Source: Imbricaverruca yamaguchii
Taxonomy: Eukaryota > Arthropoda > Thecostraca > Neoverrucidae
Direction: 5' to 3'
Assembly: GCA_034440575.1 (NCBI GenBank)
Contig: JAOTOL010001553.1
Location: 1,160,501-1,224,500, forward strand
Length of the DNA: 64,000 nt
Shown here piece after piece: positions 1 through 10,946 of this stretch. Position 1 is the stretch's first letter; every line of letters begins with the position of its first letter. The notes beneath the pieces are model-generated. The model did no database searches. It was not told where the DNA came from and saw only the letters and a program-made list of their open reading frames with translations. Made by a program: the position numbers and the translations under genes.

Positions 1-690
1 GAGGTGGCCGTGGGACAGGCCTGTCCAGCTGACCACTGACGGTGTGGTGAGAGGTGGCCGTGGGACAGGCCTGTCCAGCTGACCTCTGACGGTGTGGTGA
101 GAGGTGGCCGTGGGACAGGCCTGTCCAGCTGACCACTGACGGTGTGGTGAGAGGTGGCCGTGGGACAGGCCTGTCCAGCTGACCACTGACGGTGTGGTGA
201 GAGGTGGCCGTGGGACAGGCCTGTCCAGCTGACCACTGACGGTGTGGTGAGAGGTGGCCGTGGGACAGGCCTGTCCAGCTGACCACTGACGGTGTGGTGA
301 GAGGTGGCCGTGGGACAGGCCTGTCCAGCTGACCACTGACGGTGTGGTGAGAGGTGGCCGTGGGACAGGCCTGTCCAGCTGACCACTGACGGTGTGGTGA
401 GAGGTGGCCGTGGGACAGGCCTGTCCAGCTGACCACTGACGGTGTGGTGAGAGGTGGCCGTGGGACAGGCCTGTCCAGCTGACCACTGACGGTGTGGTGA
501 GAGGTGGCCGTGGGACAGGCCTGTCCAGCTGACCACTGACGGTGTGGTGAGAGGTGGCCGTGGGACAGGCCTGTCCAGCTGACCACTGACGGTGTGGTGA
601 GAGGTGGCCGTGGGACAGACCTGTCCAGCTGACCACTGACGGTGTGGTGAGAGGTGGCCGTGGGACAGGCCTGTCCAGCTGACCGTTGAC
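1..690. repeat. 50-bp minisatellite, about 14 copies, cut by window edge
   Basis: The unit opens with GAGGTGGCCGTGGGACAGGC and recurs exactly every 50 bases from base 1. It contains the palindrome ACAGGCCTGT and a CAGCTG core. Copies are almost identical: copy 2 has CTCTGAC for CACTGAC and copy 13 has ACAGACC for ACAGGCC. The last unit degenerates after about 685. The array continues beyond the left edge, so its full length is unknown. High copy identity suggests recent expansion or ongoing homogenisation (inference). Confidence 0.97.
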
Positions 691-813
691 GGGGGCGCGG
701 CGGCTGCGATCCACCGTCAGTGGGATGGGCCGGACCCGGGGGAGCGTGACAATGTAGCGGTGCCGTCGCGCCGTCAGACACCCGACGCCGGCGGGTCACC
801 ACCTCTGACCTCT

Positions 814-825
814 GGTGACGTCACC
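814..825. promoter_or_regulatory. CRE-type palindrome
   Basis: GGTGACGTCACC is a perfect 12-base palindrome containing the CREB/ATF full site TGACGTCA. It is one of eight full sites seen in the window. No promoter or gene can be tied to it, so a regulatory role is inference. Confidence 0.25.
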
Positions 826-1427
826 GCCCCAGTCGGACAGCTCACCAGCCCGCCACACCGCGATGGGAGAGACGCCGGCTGTTTTGCATGCGGTGCTGCC
901 GACCACGGCTTCTGGGCGTTTTGCAGCGCGGTTTTTCGCTCGCTGTTGGCCACGGCTATTATTCGCGACTTCTCATGCTTCCGTTCAGCGTGGATGGCAT
1001 GGACACTGGACTGCCTTTTATCGGTGACTGGATGCCCGAGGTCAACCGTGTGGATAGGTAGCATGATGGCCGTGGCAGCTGGCGATCGACGTTCCCTGAC
1101 TCCTGTGAGAGTAATCCGACATCCAGACGTCCGATCGGAAAAACGAAATCTAAATACTAAATTGTCCGCCAGATGATTATGCGTTTTCCCCACCGCAAAA
1201 CCGTTCCAAATTAGCAATCAACCTCGCCGTTTCACGGATGTGTAATGTACCATACATCGCACGGGAAACGCGACCGTATCGTCCCACTGTTCGCGGCTGG
1301 CGACAGCCGGCCTTGCGTCGGCTCATACGCTACACGCTAAACCCATTTGGGGACTCTCATTATCCTAATGAGCTCGATTGGCCGTGTTGTGACCTTTGCA
1401 ACAGGCCGTGACTTTAGGAGGCTGACG

Positions 1428-1497
1428 GATGTGCGTGTCGCCAGCTGATGAGGAGTTCTCGTGACGGCCGCCGTCAGCTGATGTCGACACGCACGTC
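1428..1497. repeat. nested inverted repeat
   Basis: GATGTGCGTGTCG at 1428-1440 pairs with CGACACGCACGTC at 1485-1497 (12 of 13). Inside, CAGCTGATG/CATCAGCTG words and a GACGGCCGCCGTC palindrome add further dyads, so the segment could fold as a long imperfect hairpin or cruciform. I checked it for a hammerhead core because of CTGATGAG, but the required GAAA after stem II is absent. Confidence 0.6.
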
Positions 1498-2130
1498 ATC
1501 AGCTGATAGACAACTCCGGCCTCCGGCACGTCGAGAACAGCGACGGGGCGGGGTCGTGGCGTCCAGGCCGTTACTGAGCACGGCTCTGCGGTCGGACGGA
1601 CATGCGTGCTGTAGTGCAATACGTTGAAAGGAAACATTTGGCGCTAGGTGCTAAAATTGGACACATCTCGTCTGTTGCTCATCTCACAACTCTCGTAAAC
1701 CACACGGATTACCGGTGACAATACTTTCAATATTGCGTGTTCTCAAGGAGACGAAAATGTGTGCAGTTCCGGATTGAGGTCGGTGAAATCAACCAACTGA
1801 AGACCACAGACGAAGATTGAAAACCAATCAGAAGACAAAATTGAAATCTGTTCGGTTCGAAGCGGCTCTGTCGCCACAGGCTCAAAGGAAGAAACAGAGC
1901 GAAGGAGCTATCTGTGAGTCCAGCGACGACAGATCGGCGTGATAGGATGGTGACGCTACATGGCCAGCACTTGAATACATCGTAAAGGAACTCAAGGTTC
2001 TTCTGCTTTATGGGGGCTACATTACAACCTTTGTTCTTCTCCAATCGCAGCGTGATCAATGACACTGCCTTGATATACTCATACTGTAAAACGTACCTGG
2101 CCTTCAGACTTCTTTGCCGGTTCAAACATG

Positions 2131-2395
2131 CCTGGACGCAAGGGTTGGACAATGCATTTGATGGGCCCTAAAGCCCATACATCCCTAACTGGACGCAAGG
2201 GTGTCGCCACCGTGTTGGGCCTGGGTGGGGTCCGGATCCCACCTGGGATGGGAGACGACCACAGCCTCACTCCTCCAACACAGCAATCGGTCCAGCGTCT
2301 TTGGGGCTGGACCCCGACTGGGATGAGGGACTCAGCCTCACCCCCTGACACACCAGTCGTGTGCGCGCCCCCGTGACTGGACCCCACCTGGAAAC
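2131..2395. repeat. low-copy degenerate repeats
   Basis: CTGGACGCAAGGGT occurs at about 2131 and again 60 bases later. After it, two diverged copies of a segment of about 75 bp follow, each with a GG(A/T)CC..CC..CTGGGATG motif and a CAGCCTCAC motif. It looks like an old, decayed short tandem array. No gene is seen. Confidence 0.5.
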
Positions 2396-3080
2396 TGCAG
2401 GCGGTGACCTCCCTCTGTCTGGACGTCTGATTAACTTAGCAGTCGTCCAGCCGTATGAGATCATGCCAGTGCTGTACAGCGTCCCTACAGATCGTAAGCT
2501 GTCGCGTTAAATGCAGACAATGATGGACGGAGAGCTGGTCCCCGCTCAGGTCATCGTTACGACCCGAGACCATTGCAAACGCTGCGAAGATGCTGCATGC
2601 CATCTGTGCTGTGTGGGCTTCGGTGGCATGAATGCTTAATAGGTGCCCCGCGCTGTGTGGTCGTGGGACTTGTCGTATGGTGAAGGGGGCGGGGGGCATA
2701 AGGGCGGCGCCCTGCTTCCAAGTGTAGTATTAACCCTACGGCGTTTTTATAGAACTATGCTTGGGGAGGTCTTTCTTTTCGAAAAGCAATTTTCCTCCCC
2801 TTCAACCATGATTTACTCTGATGTGGGTATTTGTGCTCGCGAAAAAGGGGTAGCTAATTTGTTTTGTATGACTTTCGGTGGACTGGCATTGATAACTGAG
2901 CTTGATATGCAATGTTCATGAACTACAAAATGTTTCAAAGTCGGTGAGCGCAATCGGCGATTTTCAGGTGTGGTGCGCGAGATCGAGTGAGCTGGGCTAC
3001 AGAGCTCTGCTGTTGTAGATAGTTTCCTTTGAATTTAGGATACAGCATTGATTCGGGTGCTTGGGAATCTTTTCCTGGTG
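2396..3080. other. unique spacer
   Basis: Non-repetitive sequence with a G-rich run near 2685-2710 and a slightly AT-rich segment at 2740-2940. Short frames only, none with coding character. Confidence 0.5.
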
Positions 3081-3155
3081 ACACCGGTAGATCAGTGGTT
3101 AAGCTGAGCGTCTGGAACGCCAGAGGTGAGGCGTTTGAATCCACGCGGTGCCCGC
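3081..3155 (+). mobile_element. tRNA-like head of a SINE
   Basis: The segment reads like a degraded tRNA. An A-box-like GTAGATCAGTGGTTAAG lies near 3087, and a B-box-like GTTTGAATCC lies about 45 bases downstream. CACCG at the start can pair with CGGTG at the end. The arms do not fold into a clean tRNA, so a tRNA-derived SINE (Pol III promoter retained) is the better reading. The tail after the B box cannot be delimited. Confidence 0.5.
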
Positions 3156-3610
3156 AACTTCCTGGTGAGACGCTGGTGACATCATTTGGCCTGAGCTATT
3201 GGGTGTGTCATAGTTAAACCGCCACCATCTGTCCTTTTTTCTAGGCTTATGGCACATTCCCTTTATCTTGGCTTAACCTAGACGGCCTCTGCGGCTCCAT
3301 GCCAGACCAGACTGTGAGGAGAAATGTTAGCTTGCTTCTGACTTGTGAGGTGAATCTGCCGTGTGAACCATGATACAGTTCATATCGTAACGGTGAGCGC
3401 AAATGGATATATTGACACACTTCTTCTTGCAATGCCTGCCTCAATCCGCCTCCATTTCATTGACTGTTTTCCTGATAAAAAGTGATACTTTTGAGGTCGT
3501 GCGTGTTGTGATGCAAGCGACGTCGTGTGCAACAAATCTGCTCTGACACATGGCGTCGGCAGTGCACTTCAACAGACCTCGTTGCCACCCTGCAGGAGCC
3601 CACGGCAGCC
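3156..3610. other. unique spacer
   Basis: Ordinary mixed sequence between a SINE-like head and a C-rich array. It may include the body of that SINE. No gene seen. Confidence 0.45.
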
Positions 3611-4115
3611 CTGCCCTAACTGACACCGGTCCTTCCCTGCCCTGCCCGAGCCAACACGGCCCTGCCCTGCCCTGCCCGAGCCGACACCGGCCCTGCCCTA
3701 CCCGAGCCAACACCGACCCCGCCCTGCCCTTCCCAAGCCGACACCGACCCTTCCCTACCCGAGCCAACACCGACCCCGCCCTGCCCGAGCCGACACCGAC
3801 CCTGCCCTGCCCTGCCCTTCCCAAGCCGACACCGACCCTTCCCTACCCGAGCCAACACCGACCCCGGCCTGTCCGAGCCGACACCGACCCTACCCTGCCC
3901 TACCCGAGCCAACACTGGCCCTGCCCTGCCCTGCCCGAGCCGACACCGGCCCTGCCCTGCCCGAGCCAACACCGACCCCGGCCTGTCCGAGCCGACACCA
4001 GCCCTGCCCTGCCCTGTCCGAGCCAACACTGGCCCTGCCCTGCCCTGCCCGAGCCGACACCGGCCCTGCCCTGCCCTGACACCTGCCCTGACACCTGCCC
4101 TGTCCTGCCGGGCCG
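3611..4115. repeat. C-rich degenerate minisatellite
   Basis: Built from GAGCC(A/G)ACACCG(A/G)CCC alternating with CCCTGCCCTGCC runs; the distance between GAGCC words varies, commonly 20-33 bases. The plus strand is strongly C-rich. Unit-length variation opens several frames at once, giving apparent Pro/Thr-rich and Gly/Arg-rich peptides that are repeat artefacts. Confidence 0.93.
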
Positions 4116-5507
4116 ACGCCAGCACCACCACCGGTACTCGGTAGTCAGAGCCACCGAGCTATCGCATCAGCCCTGACGATGACGTCATGTCACAGTTATC
4201 TCGGGGAGTGACCGATGGGCTCTCCTGTCCCGGTATCGAGATCGCGCCGTGTGGGACGTACGCCGTTCGGCTTTGCCTGACGGGCTATTGAGCGACCGGG
4301 AGAACAATCGAGTCTGCACGACACACACGCGGACCGCAAACAAGCCAGCCGCTTCAATTACAGCCCACCATCAGCGGCGACAGTGGCGGGCGCGGCGGCC
4401 GCCTATGTGACTCACGCGCTGCGTGACAACGAGGACTTCCCGCCCGTTGCCATGGAGAGTGCGCGGCATTATTCAGACGGGAGTGCGCGCAAGGTCGTCG
4501 TGGTGCCCGCAGCGCCGGTCTCCGTCAGGCGAACCCTGACGCCACCGATACCATCGCACCGGCATGGGGTGGGGGTGGGGGTTTCCTCCGTCCGAGTTAC
4601 CTCTGATAACCTGGACTGTGTCCGCCCGGCGAAAGATTAGATCTCTCCTGCGATAGACTACCCACCCGGCCTGCTGCGATACAATCGGGGATTTGCTGGA
4701 GATTTGTTGGAACAGGGAATTTAATAACTCACAGATGAGCTTCCGCTGGCATTTACCGCGATATCAGGCGGTAAATCCGGTTTTATTGAGGCGTGTTTCT
4801 GCTTTGTTTAGCGGTGCGTTCGGTTGAGACGTTCACGTTATTGAAATTACACCCGAATTCATTGGAGTTGAAAATGTGGGGTTTCAGGTAATCTGCGTTG
4901 TGTAATAACCACTCTCAAAAGTAGTCAGCTAATTTATGTCCTTTAAAATGAAACCACAACAGCCTCCGTTTCACTTAAAGACAGGAGTAGGCCAGGAGCA
5001 AGGTATATACCTACCAATAATTATTTACCAATTATCTTCGATATCTACCAGTTCAGAACGCATACTAACCTTATCACAATACAAATATTGCTTCATCTCG
5101 CCTCCAAGTTATCTTGCATTATCACTGAAAACGGAATGTTTCTCAGGTGAGGCAGCGAAGTTCATGTGACACATGTGACACCGTTTTTTTTTTATCACAG
5201 ATGTATTTGCGAACTGCGTCACAAAGCATTAACACTTGCCAACGTCATACCCCCTCTTTCCACTTTGTCTTGCGTGGATTTACAGCGGTAAGCTTTCTTC
5301 AAAGTTGGGCATAAGTCGTTTTGAAGTTGACTCTTTCCATGCAACACCCATGAAGTCAATGATCGTCGAAAGCGTGGAAAATAGGAGTAGAGAGGGGACG
5401 CTGGCCCACCACCTACCCTCCTGCCTCCCGGTTCCCACGTCCCACAACGCCTCCTTACGGCGCTGGGAGCGCGGTCCATCCTGGGCTGAGCTGGTGACGG
5501 GCCCGGC
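4116..5507. other. spacer with CpG-rich segment
   Basis: Starts with a CRE site (4180-4187). A CpG-rich stretch at about 4370-4640 has GC-rich third positions in one plus frame but no convincing splice donor. The rest, 4640-5240, is AT-richer and includes a T run near 5185. No gene can be supported. Confidence 0.5.
4180..4187. promoter_or_regulatory. CRE site TGACGTCA
   Basis: Full CREB/ATF palindrome about 70 bases after the C-rich array. No adjacent gene; function inferred only from the motif. Confidence 0.2.
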
Positions 5508-5557
5508 CCCTGGCCGGCCGGCCGACCCCTCCAGGCGGTGCGGCCCTGCAGCGCGTG

Positions 5558-5569
5558 GGTCACGTGACC
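5558..5569. promoter_or_regulatory. E-box palindrome, first copy
   Basis: GGTCACGTGACC is a perfect 12-base palindrome centred on CACGTG, matching the GTCACGTGAC consensus bound by USF/MITF/TFE-type bHLH-Zip factors (known motif). No transcription start is visible nearby. Confidence 0.25.
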
Positions 5570-5623
5570 GCACCGGGCCGGCCGGCCGACCCTCCTCCAG
5601 GCGGTGCGGCCCTGCAGCGCGTG

Positions 5624-5635
5624 GGTCACGTGACC
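5624..5635. promoter_or_regulatory. E-box palindrome, second copy
   Basis: Identical 12-base palindrome in the second copy of the 66-bp duplication. Confidence 0.25.
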
Positions 5636-5794
5636 GCACCGGGCCGGCCCCCGCTCGCTGATCGATCTGGCGACGCGCGTGGCACCCCCGCCCCCGACAA
5701 GGGTCGGCGGCTGGAGCAGCGCCGACGGCCACTCACGACCTGATGGACCTGCCGTCGTGGTGGTGTGGAGGCAGCGACGCCCCGGTCCGTCCCC

Positions 5795-6150
5795 GGACAG
5801 GACAGTGGTCCGCCAGGGACAGGGACGCCAGGCAGTGACGGACGGCCGGACGGGACAATGGTCCGGCCCCGGACAGGACAGTGGTCCGCCAGGGACAGGG
5901 ACGCCAGGCAGTGACGGACGGCCGGACGGGACAATGGTCCGGCCCCGGACAGGGCAGTGGTCCGCCAGGGACAGGGACGCCAGGCAGTGACGGACGGCCG
6001 GACGGGACAATGGTCCGCCAGTGACAGGGACGCCAGGCAGTGACGGACGGTCGGGCGGGACAATGGTCCGGCCCCGGACAGGACAGTGGTCCGCCAGGGA
6101 CAGGGACGCCAGGCAGTGACGGACGGCCGGGCGGGACAATGGTCCGGGCG
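5795..6150. repeat. 76-bp minisatellite, about 4.5 copies
   Basis: GACAGTGGTCCGCCAGGGAC recurs every 76 bases. Each unit has two related halves, GACAGTGGTCCGCC and GACAATGGTCCGGC, suggesting the unit arose from a smaller duplication. One copy near 6005 lacks an internal segment. Frames are open across it on both strands only because the unit lacks stops. Confidence 0.93.
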
Positions 6151-6965
6151 CGGGCGCCGGCCGGATACTGGCGGCTGTCCGAGCAGCCGCAATAAGTGCC
6201 TTCAGAGGGGGCGGAGGCAGGATAGCCCGAAGCATATATATCGGCGGTCAACGACTGCCCAGGGAGAAACTTGGGCACGTACCACTACCTCGATAGAGAT
6301 GCAACCCTCATGCAGGACGTTGGAGCCACCCCTACCATCCCTCTCCGCTCAACGAGGTATTTTTTAACCCGATGGCACCCCTCAGAGTAGAAAAGTTGCC
6401 CCCCTCCGGACACATGGCGACCCTTCAGAACGAGTGAACCCGATCCAAATTTCCGGATACGCCCCTACAGTTGCCCATTGGCAACTTTGCAGCCGCCCAA
6501 CTCGATTAACATGTCAGCTGTGCAGAAGTCTGGGAGGTGCCTGTACCGTCGCCTTCTACACCCATGTCTCGGCAACCGTGTTCGGCGTGTTTCCTCCCCC
6601 TCGGGTATGCTCGCCACGCCATTCTCACTATGATCCGGCTAAAGCCCGAATATACTCCGCAACAGTTTCGATGTCATCATTAAGAACGTGAACAGGCTTT
6701 TGATGGGCAATATATCTCGGGGGAGGGGGTTATTAGTCATGCACTGCCGTGCAACTCGCACCAAATGTTGATCGGTCTGCTGGGCCGTTTCCAGGCAGTG
6801 ACACGAAGTAGAAATGACGGGAGCCGACATCAGCCATGGATCCTTTTTTCGTACCAGATGTGATGTCCGGGAGGGCGAAGCATGTTTTGACATTACAGGG
6901 AGTTGCGGTGATGCTGGATTCGCGCTGTAAATCCCGATGCAGCACATGGCTGCGCTTTATCTGCA
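6151..6965. other. unique spacer
   Basis: Contains stretches such as GGCACCCCTCAGAGTAG near 6375 that resemble similar C-rich phrases near 59980 and 60600, possibly remnants of one old dispersed element (weak). No gene seen. Confidence 0.45.
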
Positions 6966-6966
6966 G

Positions 6967-7025
<59 letters not shown>

Positions 7026-7048
7026 GTGTGTGTGTGTGTGTGTGTGTC
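6966..7048. repeat. (TA)n-(TG)n compound microsatellite
   Basis: About 45 bases of TA dinucleotides followed by ACACACATACG and about 25 bases of TG. A typical eukaryotic compound dinucleotide repeat. Confidence 0.97.
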
Positions 7049-7343
7049 TTTTTATGTATGTACATAGTACCTCGCGTATATCCAATCCTCATATGCAGCT
7101 CGTGTGGTCTGACAGCAGTCCGATCTGACATTCCGAGACCATGCTGTTCTGACGTGTTGACGTATCCCGTTGTGGCGTACCATTGAGTGGCAGGAGTCAG
7201 CATCGGCGCCAACCCTACAGCTCGACCCCGCAGTCTGACCGAAAGTGGACGTCATCACACGCCATAAACTCGTCAGCCGACAGCGGATTTGGTTTCCGAC
7301 TGTGCCAGCCCGTTCAACAACACGGCAATTCAGCACAATCATG

Positions 7344-7664
7344 CTGCCAGCCCTGGCCAGGAGATGTGGAGATCACTACCAGCCCTGGCCGGAAGATGTG
7401 GAGATCACTGCCAGCCCCGACCGGGAGATGTGGAGATCACTACCAGCCCCGGCCGGGAGATGTGGAGATCACTGCCAGCCCCGTCCGGGAGATGTGGAGA
7501 TCACTGCCAGCCCCGGCCGGGAGATGTGGAGATCACTGCCAGCCCCGGCCGGGAGATGTGGAGATCACTGCCAGCCCCGGCCGGGAGATGTGGAGATCAC
7601 TGCCAGCCCCGGCCGGGAGATGTGGAGATCACTGCCAGCCCCGGCCGGGAGATGTGGAGACCAC
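7344..7664. repeat. 32-bp minisatellite, about 10 copies
   Basis: Unit of 32 bases beginning GAGATGTGGAGATCACTGCC. Early copies differ at one or two sites (ACTACC, CCCTGG); later ones are near-identical, so the newest expansion lies at the right side. Three plus frames stay open through it; none is judged coding. Confidence 0.95.
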
Positions 7665-8475
7665 CCGCCCGGCGGGCGCAGCCAGGAAGGCGGCTGCACA
7701 CTCGCTGTCTCCGGCAATCTCGTCCAGATGCGCTGCAATTGTTTAATGGCGTCTTGAAATTGAGCTCGCAGCCCCAACTGCAAAGCCTGGCACGTGCAAT
7801 TGTGTTGTAGCGGTAACGTTGTTCCAGTCGGGATGTTTCATGATCGCGATATTACCCCTATACGCTGGCAACCGCAGTGCAAAACTGCGCAGCTTCGTCT
7901 CATTGGAATGCATAGCCACTTGAGAGCGACGCCACAGGGAATGACGTTGGCATGTAGAGCATAGATGGCGTTGCCTTTCTCTTTGAAGAGGCTCAGTTTC
8001 TTCATTATTCATCCGAGCACCCCTGACCAATGATGGTGAATGCTAGCGCAGTAGCCCATGAACTTCCAAGCCCCCATTACCATCAAATTCCTCATTACTA
8101 GCTCCGTCCACAACTATTCGATTCAAAACTCTGTCAGTGATGGAGAGTTTCCTCCGACAAGCCAATGGCTGTGCGGTTAATGCGTCTGCAGGATGTTTGC
8201 TCTTCTGGACGGTCCCACGCCGTCGGCTGGAACTTGCTCGGCTCAGCTCGAACTTACGCTCGCCTCGCCATCAGCTGTAGCGTTCGGGGCTCCTTGTGGC
8301 GATCAGCTGTAGTGCTCGAGGCTCTTCGCGGCCATCAGATGTAGTTTTCCACGTGGCACTTTACCATCGTATCCCTTAGATTCGCGCCTGCGTGGACTGC
8401 GTTTGAATGACGAAGTAAGCGGTGCGATGTCGAGGTTCAGCCAGTTCGGAGCCGCTCCGCTGGCGCCGCCCGTCC
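7665..8475. other. unique spacer
   Basis: Mixed sequence, AT-richer at 7800-8180, with no supported gene. A small 32-bp repeat lies inside at 8270-8344. Confidence 0.5.
8270..8344. repeat. 32-bp short tandem repeat, 2.3 copies
   Basis: ATCAGCTGTAG at 8270 and 8302 and ATCAGATGTAG at about 8335 mark a 32-bp unit with GCTC..GGGCTC in between. It again includes the CAGCTG core seen in several other arrays. Confidence 0.7.
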
Positions 8476-8868
8476 TGCCGGCTGCACTACTAGTGCCCGG
8501 ACGGCAGCGCGGGCCGGCTGCGCAGCTCGTGCCCGGACGGCAGCGCGGGCCGGCTGCGCAACTCGTGCCCGGACGGCAGCGCGGGCCGGCTGCGCAGCTC
8601 GTGCCCGGACGGCAGAGGCTCGTGCCCGGACGGCAGCGCGGGCCGGCTGCGCAGCTCGTGCCCGGACGGCAGCGCGGGCCGGTTGCGCAGCTCGTGCCCG
8701 GACGGCTGCGCGGGCCGGCTGCGCAGCTCGTGCCCGGACGGCAGCGCGGGCCGGCTGCGCAGCTCGTGCCCGGACGGCAGCGCGGGCCGGCTGCGCAGCT
8801 CGTGCCCGGACGGCAGCGCGGGCCGGCTGCGCAGCTCGTGCCCGGACGGCTGCGCGGGCCGGCTGCAC
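8476..8868. repeat. 36-bp minisatellite, about 11 copies
   Basis: CGCAGCTCGTGCCCGGACGG begins a 36-base unit that ends in GCGGGCCGGCTG. Because 36 is divisible by 3 each frame reads one 12-residue peptide repeat, and long frames appear on both strands. One unit near 8610 is truncated; others vary CAG/CTG after CGGACGG. CpG-dense. Confidence 0.95.
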
Positions 8869-9353
8869 GCCACCTCCCGGCTGCGCTGTCCCGGCCGGGT
8901 TCAGTGCCGACTGGAGCCGAAGCCGGATTGTCAGCACGGCGCCCCCCTCCCCATCGAGCGGAGGCGCAGCCAGATCGAGCGGCTGTCGGCCTCCAGCGGG
9001 AAGAGCCCCGCAAGGTTGGCTCGACCCCGCGGAACCTCCGCATGTGAAGTGCGCAGCCAGTCCTGGCCGCTCGGCTAATCCGTCAGCTTGACCTCACAAA
9101 TGCAGTCCGAATTCTTGTGGTAGGTGGGGGACGGGGCGGCTTTATGGATCAGGGCCCCGCGCCAAGTAGAGCTTGTTGCGTGAACCCTGCCCTCATCGGC
9201 CGGTCCGTTAGTTCCAGTTCAACGGCACGGTTTTGACGGAGAGCTGCGCGTGCCGTCAGTGCCGTCGTCTGACACGGCCGCTCCGTTACCCTGTCCCCGG
9301 CCTTATCGGGCCAGCTGCCAACTGACCCTCCCAGCCGGCGGCTGAGCGAGCGC

Positions 9354-9440
9354 GTGGACCGACTCGAACCCTGTCTTGTCAGAACAGGGGCGGCCAATAC
9401 AGGCCGGCGGTCTAAACAACTGAACTATCCGGGTGGTACC
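9354..9440 (-). mobile_element. tRNA-like head of a SINE, minus strand
   Basis: On the minus strand an A-box-like GGATAGTTCAGTTGTTTAGA is followed by a CGGCC..GGCCG anticodon-arm-like hairpin and a B-box-like GGTTCGAGTCG. The arms are degenerate, so I read it as a tRNA-derived SINE or tRNA pseudogene rather than a working tRNA gene. Confidence 0.55.
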
Positions 9441-9527
9441 TGACACTTGGCAGCGCCACGCCGGAAAACAACCAGGCGCAGTTGTTTTACACCTGCCACC
9501 TGGTGGTCGGGCAGTTTATCTGCGCAG

Positions 9528-9535
9528 TGACGTCA
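9528..9535. promoter_or_regulatory. CRE site TGACGTCA
   Basis: Full CREB/ATF palindrome in an otherwise featureless spacer. Confidence 0.2.
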
Positions 9536-9884
9536 CGACCGTCCAGTCTGGGAAAACGACATAATGAAGGTGTGCGATGAATGAAGCGGCGGCGCCATGA
9601 GCTAATTGCATGCAAATCCTGTGGGCTCTAATATCACTAAAACCTTTGCCGGCTGGCCGTTATGGTGTCGCGCCCAGGTGGGGGAGGTGGGCACCTCGCA
9701 CGTACGGCGAAATATCCTGGCGACGGGGCATGGTGATGACCTCATGACATCACAAGCAACCAGATAGTCGATACAATATCAGCTGACCCTCTGTCCACTT
9801 AGGAACTGAAATGCATTCTTTCCACACTATGCTATAACAATCTATAAGAAGCCTTAGTTACGGCGCAGGTGGCATGAGGAAACT

Positions 9885-9919
9885 GGGGCACACCTGTGCA
9901 CGTCGCACAGGTGTTCCCC
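9885..9919. repeat. hairpin with 15-bp arms and 5-base loop
   Basis: GGGGCACACCTGTGC (9885-9899) and GCACAGGTGTTCCCC (9905-9919) pair at 14 of 15 positions around the loop ACGTC. No poly-T follows, and this is not a bacterial terminator context. It could be a small-RNA precursor stem or part of a foldback element (inference). Confidence 0.8.
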
Positions 9920-10216
9920 AACACCGGCACTGCTCAGAGTGTAATATGTCGCACACTGGTGACGTGCTCTGTTCGTCGTCCTCGGCGCTTGTCACCAAGA
10001 CTGCACGGTCCATGGGCCGTTCCAGTCCTTCCCTCCCACGAGCTCCCCCTCGAGACAAGGCGCCCTCACACCCGCGTGTTATGACCACCCGGTCGTGCGG
10101 TTCTTCTCCTCGCCGTTCGAGTTGTAATTTGATTTAACCTTGTTGAAATCACCTTTAATCTTCAAGCATTACGTGAAGGGTAACGGCTTGCGACCACCCC
10201 CTGTCCCAGCAACTCT

Positions 10217-10946
10217 TAACACGCTCCACGTGGCCACTGCGCTGGCAGTCTGAACACGCTCCGTGAACTGCCCACTGCGCTGGCAGTCTGAACACGCTCC
10301 GTGAACTGCCCACTGCGCTGGCAGCCTGAACACGCTCCGTGAACTGCCCACTGCGCTGGCAGCCTGAACACGCTCCGTGAACTGCCCACTGCGCTGGCAG
10401 CCTGAACACGCTCCGTGAACTGCCCACTGCGCTGGCAGCCTGAACACGCTCCGTGAACTGCCCACTGCGCTGGCAGCCTGAACACGCTCCGTGAACTGCC
10501 CACTGCGCTGGCAGCCTGAACACGCTCCGTGAACTGCCCACTGCGCTGGCAGTCTGAACACGCTCCGTGAACTGCCCACTGCGCTGGCAGCCTGAACACG
10601 CTCCGTGAACTGCCCACTGCGCTGGCAGTCTGAACACGCTCCGTGAACTGCCCACTGCGCTGCGCTGCACCGCCTGAACACGCTCCGTGAACTGCCCACT
10701 GCGCTGGCAGTCTGAACACGCTCCGTGAACTGCCCACTGCGCTGGCAGTCTGAACACGCTCCGTGAACTGCCCACTGCGCTGGCGGTCTGAACACGCTCC
10801 GTGTGCCACTGCGCTGGCAGTCTGAACTGCCCACTGCGCTGGCAGCCAGAACACGCTCCGTGTGCCACTGCGCTGGCAGTCTGAACACGCTCCGTGTGCC
10901 ACTGCGCTGGCAGCCTGGACATGCTCCGCGTGGCCACTGCGCTGGC
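10217..10946. repeat. 38-bp minisatellite, about 19 copies
   Basis: CTGAACACGCTCCGTGAACT recurs every 38 bases. Variants GCAGTCTG and GCAGCCTG alternate along the array. Near 10660 there is a local GCGCTGCGCTGC expansion, and the right end contains shortened units missing the GAACTGCCCA segment. All minus frames are open through it because the unit has no stops. Confidence 0.96.

Larger units (their letters stand above)
691..2130. other. unique spacer, no supported gene
   Basis: Mixed-composition sequence between two repeats. Short open frames on both strands (for example 760-1176 plus) show no codon bias, no splice context and no family resemblance. It holds a CRE palindrome (814-825) and a nested inverted repeat (1428-1497). 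From about 1640 onward the sequence is more AT-rich and featureless. Confidence 0.6.
5508..5650. repeat. 66-bp tandem duplication
   Basis: Two near-identical copies of a 66-bp unit that starts with GGCCGGCCGGCC and includes AGGCGGTGCGGCCCTGCAGC; the second copy has a small CTC insertion. Each copy carries one GGTCACGTGACC palindrome, so the duplication doubled an E-box. Confidence 0.9.
8869..10216. other. spacer with SINE-like head and hairpin
   Basis: GC-rich at first, AT-richer from 9550. Holds a minus-strand tRNA-like segment (9354-9440), a CRE (9528-9535) and a strong hairpin (9885-9919). No gene supported. Confidence 0.5.

Noticed and set aside
1440..1510. Hammerhead ribozyme core (CTGATGAG)
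   Set aside because: The conserved GAAA after stem II and a proper cleavage-site helix are missing.
4383..4640. CpG-rich plus frame of about 85 codons
   Set aside because: GC-rich third positions, but it lacks an ATG at the start, has no good donor and ends in a GGGTGGGG low-complexity run.
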